Made by a program: the position numbers and the translations under genes | Shown: in pieces, positions 43,366-52,171 of the stretch | Layout: every line of letters starts with the position of its first letter | Numbering within the stretch: the first letter of the stretch is position 1 | Source of the DNA: Dietzia natronolimnaea | Lineage (GTDB): Bacteria > Actinomycetota > Actinomycetes > Mycobacteriales > Mycobacteriaceae | Direction: 5' to 3' | Length of the DNA stretch: 64,000 nucleotides | Assembly: GCF_002289575.1 (NCBI RefSeq) | Contig: NZ_NTGA01000023.1 | Coordinates: 20,656 to 84,655, forward strand | The notes under the pieces: generated by a model | What the model saw: the letters and a program-made list of their open reading frames with translations, nothing else | Told to the model about the DNA's origin: nothing | The model's database searches: none

Positions 43366-44574
43366 ATGAACGGCGAGCGCCCCCGGGGGCGATTGCTGGC
43401 GGCGGGCGCACTCGGCGCCGCCGTCCTGATCACCGGTGCCGGATGCACGTGGGAGGGCCTGAACTCCCTCCCGCTGCCCGGAGCGCAGGGCCGGGGGGAC
43501 GGCGCGTACGAGGTCACCATCGAGATGCCCAACGTCACCACCATCACCCGCAACTCCCCGGTCCGGGTCAACGACGTGAACGTCGGGTCGATCACCGGAA
43601 TGAGGGTCGAGGACTACACCGCGATAGTGACCGTGTCGCTCAACGAGGAGGTCAGACTCCCGGCGAACGCGCACGCCAAGATCGGTCAGACCAGCCTCCT
43701 CGGATCACAGCACCTCGAGCTGTTCCCGCCGCCGGACGGTGACCCCCAGGGAACCCTCTCGGACGGTGACGTGATCCCCCTGGCCAGGGCCGGCGTGTAC
43801 CCGACCACCGAGCAGACGCTCTCGGCGCTGTCGGTCGTGCTCACCGACGGTGGCCTGGCGCAGTTCGAGACCATCGCGCAGGAGTTCAACGCCGCACTGG
43901 GTGGTCGGGAGGTCGACACCCGGGAGGTCATCGAGCAGCTGGAGACGACCGTCAGTGGGCTCGACGCGCAACGTGCGGACATCATCGCCGCGATGGACGG
44001 GTTGGACCGGCTCTCCCGGCAGATCAACGACCAGACCGACACCCTGGCCCGGGCGCTGGCCCAGATGCCGGAGGCGGTGGCCCTGATCAACGACCAGAAG
44101 CAGGAGCTGACCACCGCGATGGTCTCGCTCGGGGACCTGGGAAACAAGGCCAATCAGGTGATCGACGCCGGAGGCGGGCAGAATCTCGTGGCCAACCTCC
44201 GCGACATCACGCCCGTTCTCGATGCACTGGCCAACGCCGGTCGCGACCTGACCCGGGCACTGAGCGTGCTCATCACGTTCCCGTTCCCCCAGGCGGGTAT
44301 CGACAACTTCCTCCGAGGTGACTACGCGAACCTCTACATCCACGCGGATGCCTCGATGCCGCGGCTGGCGGAGACGCTGCTGCTCGGCACCGAGTTCGGC
44401 AACCGGATGGCCGGGCTCGAGGGGTACGTGGGTCTCGCACCCACCCCGCCGGCGAGCGTGGACCCGTTCTCGCTCGACGTCCCCCGGCCGGAACCGTCGG
44501 AGGAGAACCCCTTCGCCGAACTGCTGGCAGAGGAGCCGGGACCGGACGCGACGCCAGAGGAGGCCCCCCGATGA
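43366..44574 (+). CDS. mce4E: Mce4E, lipoprotein MCE subunit
   Basis: A 402-residue MCE protein with a lipoprotein signal instead of a membrane anchor. The lipobox TGAGC gives lipidated Cys27, as is typical for the E (Lpr) subunits of mce operons. The MCE domain follows at about 45-130 (NVTTITRNSPVRVNDVNVG, then QTSLLGSQHLELF), then a helical region and a Pro-rich acidic tail. The ATG directly follows the mce4D stop. Confidence 0.93.
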   Translation: MNGERPRGRLLAAGALGAAVLITGAGCTWEGLNSLPLPGAQGRGDGAYEVTIEMPNVTTITRNSPVRVNDVNVGSITGMRVEDYTAIVTVSLNEEVRLPANAHAKIGQTSLLGSQHLELFPPPDGDPQGTLSDGDVIPLARAGVYPTTEQTLSALSVVLTDGGLAQFETIAQEFNAALGGREVDTREVIEQLETTVSGLDAQRADIIAAMDGLDRLSRQINDQTDTLARALAQMPEAVALINDQKQELTTAMVSLGDLGNKANQVIDAGGGQNLVANLRDITPVLDALANAGRDLTRALSVLITFPFPQAGIDNFLRGDYANLYIHADASMPRLAETLLLGTEFGNRMAGLEGYVGLAPTPPASVDPFSLDVPRPEPSEENPFAELLAEEPGPDATPEEAPR

Positions 44575-45989
44575 CCCGGTTCGTCAAATTCCAGCTGGCG
44601 ATCTTCGCCGTGGTCACAGTGATCGCGCTGACCGTCATGTCGGTCGCCTACCTCAGGTTGCCGACGGCGTTCGGGTGGCAGCGCACGGATGTCGCGCTGG
44701 AGATGCCCGACACCGGCGGTCTGTACAAGAACGCCAACGTCTCCTATCTGGGGAACGTGATCGGGCGGGTCGACGCGGTGACCCTCAAGCCCGGTCATGT
44801 CGTGGCCGACCTCCATTTCGATTCCCGGTCCGATGTTCCCGAGAACGCCCGGGCGCAGATCCGTAGCGTCTCGGCGGTGGGTGAGCAGTACGTCGAGTTC
44901 GTTCCCGAGGGCGAGCCGCGGGGAGTGATGAGAGACGGCACCGTGCTCGGTGAGGACCGGGTGGACATGCCGCAGGGCATCGGCCCCGTCCTCGACCAGG
45001 CCACGGTGCTCATGGCGTCGATCGACGACGCCAAGATGCGCCGCGTGATCAGCGAGTCCTTCGACGCGTTCAACGGATCCGAGCGGGACCTGCAGCAGTT
45101 CCTCGATTCCGCGCAGCTCCTGCTCGAGGAGGCCCGGGTCAACACCGGCGTCACCCGTCAGCTGATCGAGGACGCCGAGCCCGTCCTGGACTCCCAGCTC
45201 CGGTCGTCCGACTCCATCCGGGCGTGGACCCGCAACCTCGCGGACGTGACGGACCAACTCCGGGTCAACGAGCCCCAGCTCACCTCGATCATCCAGCGGG
45301 GACCCGATTCGTTGGCCCGCGCGACCCGCGTGCTCAACGATCTGCAGCCGACCATGCCGGTGCTCGTGGCCAACCTCATGAGCGTCGGCGAGGTGGGCGT
45401 GGTCTACAACCGTTCGATCGAGCAGCTGCTCGTGATCTACCCGGCGCTGGTCTCCTCGATCCTCACCGCGATCGAGGGCGCCCGCGACACCGGTGAGATC
45501 AAGGTGGACTTCAACCTGCAGATCAACGAGACACCCCCGTGCACGACCGGCTTCCTCCCCGCCGCCGACCGTCGCTCTCCCGCCGACCTGTCGGTGCCGC
45601 CCCAGATCAACGGCATCTACTGCAAGGTGCCGCAGGACTCGCAGATGGTCGTCCGTGGTGCCCGCAACCTCCCCTGCATGGAGTACCCGGGCCGCCGCGG
45701 CGCCTCGCCGGCGGAATGCGCGGCCGGCGACTACCGGCCGGAGGGGCACAACCCGCCCGACACCAGCGAGGTCGGTCCGCCCGGCAACAACCCCAACGGG
45801 TGGAACGTCGTGCCCTCGTCGGGCACCGGTGAGCGGGAGATCCGGACCTCCGCGGCGATGTACGACCCCTCGACGGGCGAGTATCTGGGCGCGGACGGCA
45901 AGACGTATCGTCAACTGAACCTGGGAACCGGGAGCAGACTGGCCGCGGACGCCGACCTCGCCGACATCATGACGAACGGAGTGATCTAG
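44571..45989 (+). CDS. mce4F: Mce4F, steroid-uptake MCE protein
   Basis: A 472-residue MCE protein. The anchor lies at about 8-27 (LAIFAVVTVIALTVMSVA), the MCE domain at about 35-118 (DTGGLYKNANVSYLGNVIG, then VSAVGEQYVEF), then a helical region with ARATRVLNDLQPTMPVL. The C-terminal domain has several cysteines (PPCTTG, IYCKV, LPCMEY, AECAAG) likely forming disulfides. ATGA overlap with mce4E; the stop overlaps the next GTG by one base. Last of the six Mce subunits. Confidence 0.92.
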   Translation: MTRFVKFQLAIFAVVTVIALTVMSVAYLRLPTAFGWQRTDVALEMPDTGGLYKNANVSYLGNVIGRVDAVTLKPGHVVADLHFDSRSDVPENARAQIRSVSAVGEQYVEFVPEGEPRGVMRDGTVLGEDRVDMPQGIGPVLDQATVLMASIDDAKMRRVISESFDAFNGSERDLQQFLDSAQLLLEEARVNTGVTRQLIEDAEPVLDSQLRSSDSIRAWTRNLADVTDQLRVNEPQLTSIIQRGPDSLARATRVLNDLQPTMPVLVANLMSVGEVGVVYNRSIEQLLVIYPALVSSILTAIEGARDTGEIKVDFNLQINETPPCTTGFLPAADRRSPADLSVPPQINGIYCKVPQDSQMVVRGARNLPCMEYPGRRGASPAECAAGDYRPEGHNPPDTSEVGPPGNNPNGWNVVPSSGTGEREIRTSAAMYDPSTGEYLGADGKTYRQLNLGTGSRLAADADLADIMTNGVI

Positions 45990-46531
45990 TGCCACAGCCG
46001 GACGACACCCCCACCGAGGGTGGACGGAGCTGGCTGGCGGTCACGTCCGTCGTGGCGGCCCTGTGCCTGGTGGCGGCCCTCGTGTCCTCGGGGTTGTGGT
46101 TGTCCGAGCGCGGCAAGGCTGCCTCGATCCGCGCCGACCGGGCCTCCGCGAGCGAACTGGACGCGTCTTATCGCGACTTCGCCTCGGACGTGATGACCCG
46201 GCTCATGACCATCCGTCAGGAGACCCTGACCGAGGACGTGGACCGGATCGTCGAGATGATCGAGGGAGACTTCTCCGAGCAGTTCACCCCGCGCCGGGAC
46301 TCCTACGAGGAGGTCGTCGAGACCACAGCCGTTGTCGCTGACGGCGTGGTCTCCGCCGCCGCGGTCGAACAGTCCACCCCCGAGCGTGCAGAGGTGATCA
46401 TGGCGATCGACCAGACCATCGGCAACCCGAGGTCACAGGAGGACCAGGACCGGCAGTACCGCGTCCGGGTGACGGTCAACCGACACGATGACGGCGAGAT
46501 GAAGGTCTCGGGGGTGAACTTCATCCCGTGA
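45989..46531 (+). CDS. Mas4A-like Mce-associated membrane protein
   Basis: A 180-residue protein with one transmembrane helix at about 16-38 (LAVTSVVAALCLVAALVSSG) and an extracytoplasmic domain with a mostly NTF2-like pattern (ASYRDFASDVMTRLMTI, VTVNRHDDGEMKVSGVNF). It corresponds to the Mas (Mce-associated) proteins that follow mce4F in mycobacteria (Rv3493c). They are thought to stabilise the transporter. The GTG overlaps the mce4F stop by one base. Confidence 0.85.
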   Translation: MPQPDDTPTEGGRSWLAVTSVVAALCLVAALVSSGLWLSERGKAASIRADRASASELDASYRDFASDVMTRLMTIRQETLTEDVDRIVEMIEGDFSEQFTPRRDSYEEVVETTAVVADGVVSAAAVEQSTPERAEVIMAIDQTIGNPRSQEDQDRQYRVRVTVNRHDDGEMKVSGVNFIP

Positions 46532-47304
46532 GCGACAGCGACGTGCCCGATGTCCGCTCCGCCCGGCGTGCGCAGCGGGAAGCCGAGCGCGCGGCCCGGG
46601 CCCAGCGCAAGGCCGACGCCGCGCGCGAGCGCGCACTGGAAGCGGCCCGTGCAGGGGGGCTGTTCGAGGGAATGGAGGCGATGCCGCGCACCGGTTCGGC
46701 CGAGGTTGCGGCGGAGTCCGACGGCGGTTCCGGGGCGGCCACTGGTGACGGATCGGCGCCCCCCGCGCCACCGGTCTCGTCGCGGGAACCACTCGATCCC
46801 ACCCGTCAGCGCAGGCTGACCACCGCCCTGGCCGCGGTGTCCGTGGTCCTCCTCGTCGTCACCGGTCTGTCGACCTGGCAATACGTCGAGGCGAGGGGTG
46901 AAGCGGCCACCGAACAGCAGATCGCGGACGCCCCCCGCGCGGCGACGGACGCGGCGCGCGAGATCGCGACCCAGATGTTCACCTACGATCACCGGACGGT
47001 CGACGCCGAACTGGCGGCGGTCCGCGAGCGACTCACCGATCCCGCGCTGACGGAGTTCGTCGAGCAATCCATGCCCGCCGTGGCCTCCGCGGCCAAACAG
47101 CAGGAGGCCAGTGTGTACGCGACCGTGGCGGCGGCCGCCCCGCAGGAGGTCGTGGATGCCGACAGCGTGACGGTACTGGTGATGCTCAACCGGATGGTGT
47201 CGACCAGGGAGGATCCCGAGGCGGCCAGTTCCGCATCGCGACTCAGTCTGTCGATGGAGCGCGTTGACGGTACGTGGAAGCTGGGTGAGCTGGAGGCGCT
47301 GTGA
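46528..47304 (+). CDS. Mas4B-like Mce-associated membrane protein
   Basis: A 258-residue protein. The N-terminal 90 residues are a charged, Ala/Arg/Glu-rich coil followed by a Gly/Ser/Pro linker, the transmembrane helix is at about 94-115 (LTTALAAVSVVLLVVTGLS), and the extracytoplasmic domain resembles Mas4A (TDAAREIATQMFTYDH, and VTVLVMLNRMV). It corresponds to Rv3492c. GTG 46528 overlaps the previous stop (GTGA). Last gene of the mce4 operon; convergent with otsA. Confidence 0.85.
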   Translation: MSDSDVPDVRSARRAQREAERAARAQRKADAARERALEAARAGGLFEGMEAMPRTGSAEVAAESDGGSGAATGDGSAPPAPPVSSREPLDPTRQRRLTTALAAVSVVLLVVTGLSTWQYVEARGEAATEQQIADAPRAATDAAREIATQMFTYDHRTVDAELAAVRERLTDPALTEFVEQSMPAVASAAKQQEASVYATVAAAAPQEVVDADSVTVLVMLNRMVSTREDPEAASSASRLSLSMERVDGTWKLGELEAL

Positions 47305-47313
47305 GCGGCGCGC

Positions 47314-47352
47314 CGACTACTCGTCGGAGTTGAGTGCGACTACTCGTCGGAG
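47314..47352. repeat. Duplicated tail of otsA
   Basis: The 16-bp segment CGACTACTCGTCGGAG occurs at 47314-47329 and again at 47337-47352 (period 23). The right copy holds the last otsA codons and its TAG stop; the left one repeats them beyond the stop. Confidence 0.85.
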
Positions 47353-48788
47353 GTGGCGTCGAGCGTCTCGAAGAACCGCCGTGCCCACGCGTGGACGTCG
47401 TTGCCCAACACCTGCCGGCGCAGCGCCCGCATGCGTCGACGGCGGTCGTACTCCGTTTCGGTGACGGCCGCCATGATGGCGTCCTTGACGCCCTCCAGGT
47501 CGTGCGGATTGCACAGATAGGCCTGCCGTAGTTCGGCGGCGGCGCCGGTGAACTCGCTCAGCACGAGCGCGCCCTCACCGTCCGTGCAGGAGGCGACGTA
47601 CTCCTTGGCCACCAGGTTCATCCCGTCCCGCACGGGGGTGACCAGCATGACGTCCGCGGCCACGTAGAACGCCGTGAGCTCGGACTTGGGTACGGGTCGG
47701 TGGATGTAGGTCACCACAGGGTGTCCGATCTCGCCGAAGCTGCCGTTGATCCGGCCCACGGACTCCTCGATGCGCGAGCGCATGATCTGGTACTGCTCGA
47801 CCCTCTCGCGACTGGGGGTGGCGAGCTGGAGCAGGGTGACGTCGGCGGTCTCGAGACGCCCCTCCTCGAACAGCTCCTCCAGGGCGCGGAGCCGGACGTC
47901 GATCCCCTTGGTGTAGTCGAGGCGGTCGACGCCCAGCAGCAGGATCTCAGGGGAGCCGAGTTCGCTGCGCAGGCGTTCCGCTCGGGCCCGGGTGTCGCGC
48001 TCGCGGGCGGCCGCGTCGATGGCAGCCGAGTCGATCGAGATGGGGAACGCCCCCACCCGCACCATCCGGTCGTCCACCCGGATCTCGGACGCCCGCCCCC
48101 GCGTCGAGCGGAGCCGCGCCGAGGGGTGGCCGAAGAGCCGGTGGGCGAGGATCCGGAAGTTGTCCGCGCCGCCTGGGAGATGAAACCCCACCAGATCCGC
48201 GCCGAGCATGCCCTCGACGATCTCGGAGCGCCAGGGGAGCTGCATGAACAACTCGACCGGCGGGAAAGGGATGTGGAGGAAGAACCCGATGGTGAGGTCG
48301 GGCCGCATCTCGCGCAGCAGGCGGGGGACCAGGAGCAGCTGGTAGTCCTGCACCCACACGGTGGCGCCGGTGGCCGCGGCCGCGGCGGTGGCCTCGGCGA
48401 ACCGCCGGTTGATCGCCACGTATGCGTTCCACCATTCACGGTGGTATTCGGGAGGGACCACCACGTCGTGGAAGAGTGGCCACAGGGTGCCGTTGGAGAA
48501 GCCCTCGTAGTAGAGCTCGACGTCCCGGGCGGACAGGGTGACCGAATGCAACCGGATCCCGTCGGCGTCGAACGGCTCGGGGGAGGCGTCCGCCACTCCG
48601 GGCCAGCCCACCCAGGCCCCGTGGTTGGCCTTGAGGATGGACTCCAGGGCCGTCACGAGCCCGCCGGGGCTGGCCTTCCAGTATTCCTGGCCGTCCTTAC
48701 CCCGCACGAGGTCGACGGGGAGCCGGTTGGCCACGACGACGAAGTCCGCACCCGCGTCGGCCGGCGCCTGCTCGGTCGCGCCCGTCAT
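47340..48788 (-). CDS. otsA: Trehalose-6-phosphate synthase OtsA
   Basis: A 482-residue GT20 glycosyltransferase making trehalose 6-phosphate from a nucleotide glucose and glucose 6-phosphate, in the cytoplasm. Diagnostic segments are [10 protein letters not shown] near the start, WVGWPGV, the [12 protein letters not shown] motif, [22 protein letters not shown] and [10 protein letters not shown]. The length is standard (M. tuberculosis OtsA is 500). Its place beside the end of mce4 is the same as Rv3490. The ATG at 48788 is used because the upstream frame encodes only arginine-rich shadow sequence over the small gene at 48821. Trehalose feeds the mycolyl transfer of this cell envelope. Confidence 0.95.
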   Translation of the reverse strand: MTGATEQAPADAGADFVVVANRLPVDLVRGKDGQEYWKASPGGLVTALESILKANHGAWVGWPGVADASPEPFDADGIRLHSVTLSARDVELYYEGFSNGTLWPLFHDVVVPPEYHREWWNAYVAINRRFAEATAAAAATGATVWVQDYQLLLVPRLLREMRPDLTIGFFLHIPFPPVELFMQLPWRSEIVEGMLGADLVGFHLPGGADNFRILAHRLFGHPSARLRSTRGRASEIRVDDRMVRVGAFPISIDSAAIDAAARERDTRARAERLRSELGSPEILLLGVDRLDYTKGIDVRLRALEELFEEGRLETADVTLLQLATPSRERVEQYQIMRSRIEESVGRINGSFGEIGHPVVTYIHRPVPKSELTAFYVAADVMLVTPVRDGMNLVAKEYVASCTDGEGALVLSEFTGAAAELRQAYLCNPHDLEGVKDAIMAAVTETEYDRRRRMRALRRQVLGNDVHAWARRFFETLDATSDE

Positions 48789-48820
48789 CCCCGTACCCCC
48801 GTTGATCGTCGTGATGCGGT

Positions 48821-49009
48821 CTACTCGGCGTCGGCCGGGTCGACCTTCTCGGGACCGATCCCGAGCATCTCGAGCAGCATCAGGCACTCGTCCGCGTCGG
48901 CGGCGTACGAGGCCACGATCCTCTGGGCCTGGTACGCGGTCTCGTCGGCTACGGGCTCGAGGTCGACGTCGAGCTCGGGCTCCTTGCTGGCCGCTGCGGC
49001 GCTTGACAT
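48821..49009 (-). CDS. Small conserved hypothetical, 62 residues
   Basis: A 62-residue acidic protein just upstream of otsA on the same strand (32 bp gap). The first 18 residues are Ala/Ser/Glu-rich. The rest forms a helical unit with [32 protein letters not shown] spacing, of which [11 protein letters not shown] is the most distinctive part. M. tuberculosis has a small gene of unknown function (Rv3489) next to otsA with a similar C-terminal motif, as I recall. It is a plausible real gene because the ATG has a sensible upstream spacing and its codon use matches its neighbours. Confidence 0.55.
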   Translation of the reverse strand: MSSAAAASKEPELDVDLEPVADETAYQAQRIVASYAADADECLMLLEMLGIGPEKVDPADAE

Positions 49010-49079
49010 GTGTGTGTCCTCCCGTGTCGTTATGGGACGGCGGGCCCGGATGGGCGCAGGCGTCCGGTGACATCGTACG

Positions 49080-50462
49080 TCACTGGTCGGCGGCCGCGGA
49101 CCTGCGCAGATTTCGCGTGACCCACTCGCCGAAGACGATGCCGGCGGCCAGGGCCACCGCGATCGCCAGTGCCTGGAACATCAGCCCCACGCCGATACCG
49201 GTCTGATCGCTGGTGAGCGCGGACAGTCCCCGGTAGACCGAGAGCCCGGGCAGGAGGGGCGTGATCCCGGCGATGGTCACGATGAGGGGCGGGACGGTCG
49301 CGATGCGGGCGAGGATGCCTCCGAAGAGCCCCATCGCACAGGCCGCGAGAGCCGATCCCACCACCACACCCAACCCGGTCGTGATGACGACCTGGAAGAT
49401 GAGCATCCCGACGGCCCCGACGGTCGCGGCCAGCCACGTCGCGCGGACGGTCGCGTAACTGGCCACGGCGAAACCTGCAGCCCCGACGCCCGCGGCGAAG
49501 ACGGTAAGGAAGAGCGGCGCGTTGCCGGAGATCGTCGGATCGATGGGGGGTGGGGAGAAGCCCAGGCGTCCGAACACCGCCAGGGCGATGGTGATGCCGC
49601 CGAGTATCCCTCCCGTGAGGATCATCGTCTCCACGCCACGGCCTGCCGACGTGACGGGGAATCCGGTGATGGCGTCCTCGATCGCACCGACGAGCGTGAG
49701 CCCGGCGAGCAGCACGATGATCCCCGCGGCGACGAGGGCGGACGGTTGGATGTCCACGAAGTCGTCGCTCAGGATCACGTAGGCCAACAGGGCCCAGGCG
49801 GCGGCGATGAACCCGCCCACGATCTGCTGGAAGAACTTCGGCAGGCGGTGGCCGTCGAGATACCTGTTGGCGTACATCAGGGCGAACGTCGACACCATCG
49901 ACAGGAGACCGGCCAGCGGGCTGCCCCCCAGCTGGATGACGACGGCGAAGCCGAGCATCGCCCAGCCCAGGACCGCGACGCGGAAGGTGTGCGGGTGGGG
50001 TGAGGCGATGATCTGCTCGACCTCTGCCGTCGCCTGTTCGACGGTCAACTGGCGCCGCACGATGAGGTCGATGAGGCGGGCGACACGGGTCACCCTCGTC
50101 ATGTCGATGGTGCGGTAGTCGACGACCCGGATGACGGAGATGGGTGGTCGGCCGCGACGCCGGTTGACGCCGATGGTCAGCGAGGTGAAGGTGACCTCGA
50201 CGGTGGCGCCCGGGAGGCCGAACGCGGCCGCGACCGATTCCCCCTGGGCGACCGTGTCCGCCGCGCCCTCTCCGGAGGAGAGCAGGATGCCCGCGATCTC
50301 CAGGGCGAGATTGAGCACGTCGGTGACGGCGCCGTCGTCGTCCAGGTCCACCGGCGCCATCGGCGACAGCGGCGGTTCGACCGCCAGGTCCATCGTGGAC
50401 TTGCGCAGACCCAGCCACGCCAACGGGCGGGTGAACGGTGCAGCGGCGTCGCGGATCTCCAC
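49080..50462 (-). CDS. ThrE-type threonine/serine exporter
   Basis: A 460-residue inner membrane protein. The N-terminal cytoplasmic domain (about 40-160) has the ThrE hydrolase-like pattern (LALEIAGILLSSGEGAADTV and VTFTSLTIG), followed by about ten transmembrane helices, with GRGVETMILTGGILGG and PLIVTIAGITPLLPGLSVYRG as conserved parts. ThrE of corynebacteria exports threonine and serine by proton antiport. The start is GTG 50462. It lies between the 62-residue gene and a tRNA gene; no obvious regulator is adjacent. Confidence 0.9.
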   Translation of the reverse strand: MEIRDAAAPFTRPLAWLGLRKSTMDLAVEPPLSPMAPVDLDDDGAVTDVLNLALEIAGILLSSGEGAADTVAQGESVAAAFGLPGATVEVTFTSLTIGVNRRRGRPPISVIRVVDYRTIDMTRVTRVARLIDLIVRRQLTVEQATAEVEQIIASPHPHTFRVAVLGWAMLGFAVVIQLGGSPLAGLLSMVSTFALMYANRYLDGHRLPKFFQQIVGGFIAAAWALLAYVILSDDFVDIQPSALVAAGIIVLLAGLTLVGAIEDAITGFPVTSAGRGVETMILTGGILGGITIALAVFGRLGFSPPPIDPTISGNAPLFLTVFAAGVGAAGFAVASYATVRATWLAATVGAVGMLIFQVVITTGLGVVVGSALAACAMGLFGGILARIATVPPLIVTIAGITPLLPGLSVYRGLSALTSDQTGIGVGLMFQALAIAVALAAGIVFGEWVTRNLRRSAAADQ

Positions 50463-50587
50463 GTGGACACCGTAGTCAAGTCCGGGGCGGTCGAGGGCAC
50501 AGTGGTCGAGGGCACGGCGGAGCGGTCGGGGGAACGAGCCGGGATCCGGCTAGGATGTGTGCCGGACCCCGGCTGAGCCGGGTCCGT

Positions 50588-50660
50588 GCTGGAGTGGCGC
50601 AATTGGTAGCGCACCCGACTTGTAATCGGGCGGTTGCGAGTTCAAGTCTCGTCTCCAGCT
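50588..50660 (+). tRNA. tRNA-Thr (anticodon TGT)
   Basis: A complete 73-nt cloverleaf. The acceptor stem is GCTGGAG (50588-50594) with CTCCAGC (50653-50659); D stem GCGC/GCGC, anticodon stem CCCGA/TCGGG with loop CTTGTAA, T stem GCGAG/CTCGT with loop TTCAAGT. Anticodon TGT (50621-50623) reads ACA. CCA is not encoded. Confidence 0.97.
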
Positions 50661-50750
50661 CTCACCTCGCCCAGCGGAGCGCGGCGAGGGTGCCCCACGT
50701 TCGTAGGACGTTGGTTCAGGTTTCTCAGGCTTCTGGGTAGGGTGTGACTC

Positions 50751-51158
50751 GTGTGCAGCGAGAGCGAGGGCTCCCGAACCGGGATCGTGGATCCCGAACG
50801 GCGTGTCGCGGAAGCGTGGATGCGCGCGGTCGCGGCATGTGACGAGGCCGCCGCACTGAAGCTCTCCGCCCCGACGATCATCTACACCAACGGCGGGCAC
50901 CTCAGTCGTTACGAGGGGCACGACGGCATCCGCGACATGATCGAGGACGTCGCGCGCCTGGCCGGGTTCATCCATGTGACCGTCCAGTCGGTGGTGGCGG
51001 AACCCGGGACTGTCGCCCTCCGGCGACTCGAGACCTACACCCTGCCCCAGGGGGGAGTGGAGATCCCGGCACTGGCCTTCGTCGATGTCGAGGAAGGGCT
51101 GGTCACGCGCTGGGAGGACTACAAGGACCTGCGCACGCTGAACGCGATCACGGAGTAG
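50751..51158 (+). CDS. SnoaL-like small protein
   Basis: A 135-residue protein of the SnoaL or NTF2-like fold: an N-terminal helix (VAEAWMRAVAACDEAAALKLSA), a HLSRYEGHDGI loop, and strands with TYTLPQGGVEIPALAFVDVEEG and TRWEDYKDL. Members are small isomerases, dehydratases or binding proteins; substrate unknown. The GTG start follows the tRNA gene by 90 nt. It is followed at once by a second gene of the same fold, so the two are probably a tandem pair from duplication. Confidence 0.75.
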   Translation: MCSESEGSRTGIVDPERRVAEAWMRAVAACDEAAALKLSAPTIIYTNGGHLSRYEGHDGIRDMIEDVARLAGFIHVTVQSVVAEPGTVALRRLETYTLPQGGVEIPALAFVDVEEGLVTRWEDYKDLRTLNAITE

Positions 51159-51179
51159 ACGGTGAACGGAGGCGGTCCG

Positions 51180-51569
51180 ATGGGCCAGGATGGGCGCCGC
51201 GACGACCCCGCCGTCGTGGCCAGGGCCCTCGTCGAGTCCAGGTTCCGTGGGGATGTGACCACCGCGACCTCGCTCTGCGCGCCCGACATCGTGATGCGGA
51301 TCGAGGGGTCCTATGAGGCGCACGGCCGCGAGGGACTGGCGAACCTCATCGAGTTCAACCATGAGGTCGCCACCAACGTCCGTGTCGAGATCCACCGGAT
51401 CATGGTCTCGGGTGACACCGTCGCGATGAGCAGAACCATGTTCCTCGACGTCGACGGGCAGGCCATCGAACTCGGCGCGGGCGCGTTCTTGACGGTGCGC
51501 GACGGCCTGGTCCGGGAATGGATCGACTACCTGGACATGAGCGAGTTGGCGCGCGCGCTCGGGCACTGA
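51180..51569 (+). CDS. SnoaL-like small protein, paralogue
   Basis: A 129-residue SnoaL-like protein with the same strand order as its neighbour (ALVESRFRGDVTTATSLCA, then YEAHGREGLANL, and REWIDYLDMSEL). ATG 51180 is preferred because of the strong GGAGG 8 nt upstream; an in-frame GTG at 51162 would add six residues. It lies 21 nt after the preceding gene. Its last codons and stop are the first copy of a triple 13-bp repeat. Confidence 0.75.
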   Translation: MGQDGRRDDPAVVARALVESRFRGDVTTATSLCAPDIVMRIEGSYEAHGREGLANLIEFNHEVATNVRVEIHRIMVSGDTVAMSRTMFLDVDGQAIELGAGAFLTVRDGLVREWIDYLDMSELARALGH

Positions 51570-51596
51570 CCTCGGGCACTGACCTCGGGCACTGAC
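51558..51596. repeat. Triple 13-bp repeat at the SnoaL gene end
   Basis: The unit CTCGGGCACTGAC occurs three times in tandem (51558-51570, 51571-51583, 51584-51596), with TGA of the gene in the first unit and copies of the same stop in the next two. Confidence 0.92.
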
Positions 51597-51614
51597 CCTG
51601 TCCGCCTGGCCCGG

Positions 51615-52043
51615 TCAGTCCGAAGGCACGAACTCCCCGTGGCCGAGGTCCCGCAGCGCGCGACGGATCGTGGCGGCCGCCGCGTCCGAGACCTCTGCAG
51701 GGGTGTCGGGGTCCGCCCGCGACAGGTCGAAGACGGACATGTCCTCGGCGGGGAAGACGTGGATGTGGGTGTGCGGTACCTCGAACCCCGCGATGAGGTA
51801 CCCGGCTCGCGACGCCCCGAAACCCTCCACGACCGCCTTGCCGACCGCCTGGGCGACCTCGTTGAGTCGCGCCAGAAGTCGGGGTTCCAGGTCGGTCCAC
51901 CTGTCGATCTCCTCCCTCGGGACGATGAGGGTGTGACCGGCCGCGACGGGCGCGATGGTGAGGAACGCCACCACCTCGGGGTCCTCCCAGACGAACCTTC
52001 CGGGCAGTTCGCCGGAGATAATCTTGCTGAATACGGACGACAT
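51615..52043 (-). CDS. HIT-family nucleotide hydrolase
   Basis: A 142-residue HIT protein with the catalytic His triad HTHIH at 91-95. Conserved features are FSKIISGELPGRFVWE at the N terminus, HTLIVPREE and YLIAGFEVPHTH. HIT proteins hydrolyse adenosine phosphoramidates or dinucleoside phosphates. ATG 52043 fits the family's start; the 49-residue extension upstream is arginine- and proline-rich shadow sequence. It is convergent with the SnoaL gene. Confidence 0.92.
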   Translation of the reverse strand: MSSVFSKIISGELPGRFVWEDPEVVAFLTIAPVAAGHTLIVPREEIDRWTDLEPRLLARLNEVAQAVGKAVVEGFGASRAGYLIAGFEVPHTHIHVFPAEDMSVFDLSRADPDTPAEVSDAAAATIRRALRDLGHGEFVPSD

Positions 52044-52171
52044 GTTCTCAGCGTACGTATCAGGGGCGGCTGCTTGCGGTTCTCGTAGGGCTTCTCGTGG
52101 TGTAATGGCGGGTAGGCCACCCGGAGAACGAGCGGCGCAGGGTCCTCGGAGGATGGCGGAGGGACGGGCAG

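Noticed and set aside
49030..50418. A 462-residue minus-strand open frame overlapping the ThrE-type gene
   Set aside because: It is the shifted frame of the exporter, Arg/His/Gly-rich and without membrane segments.
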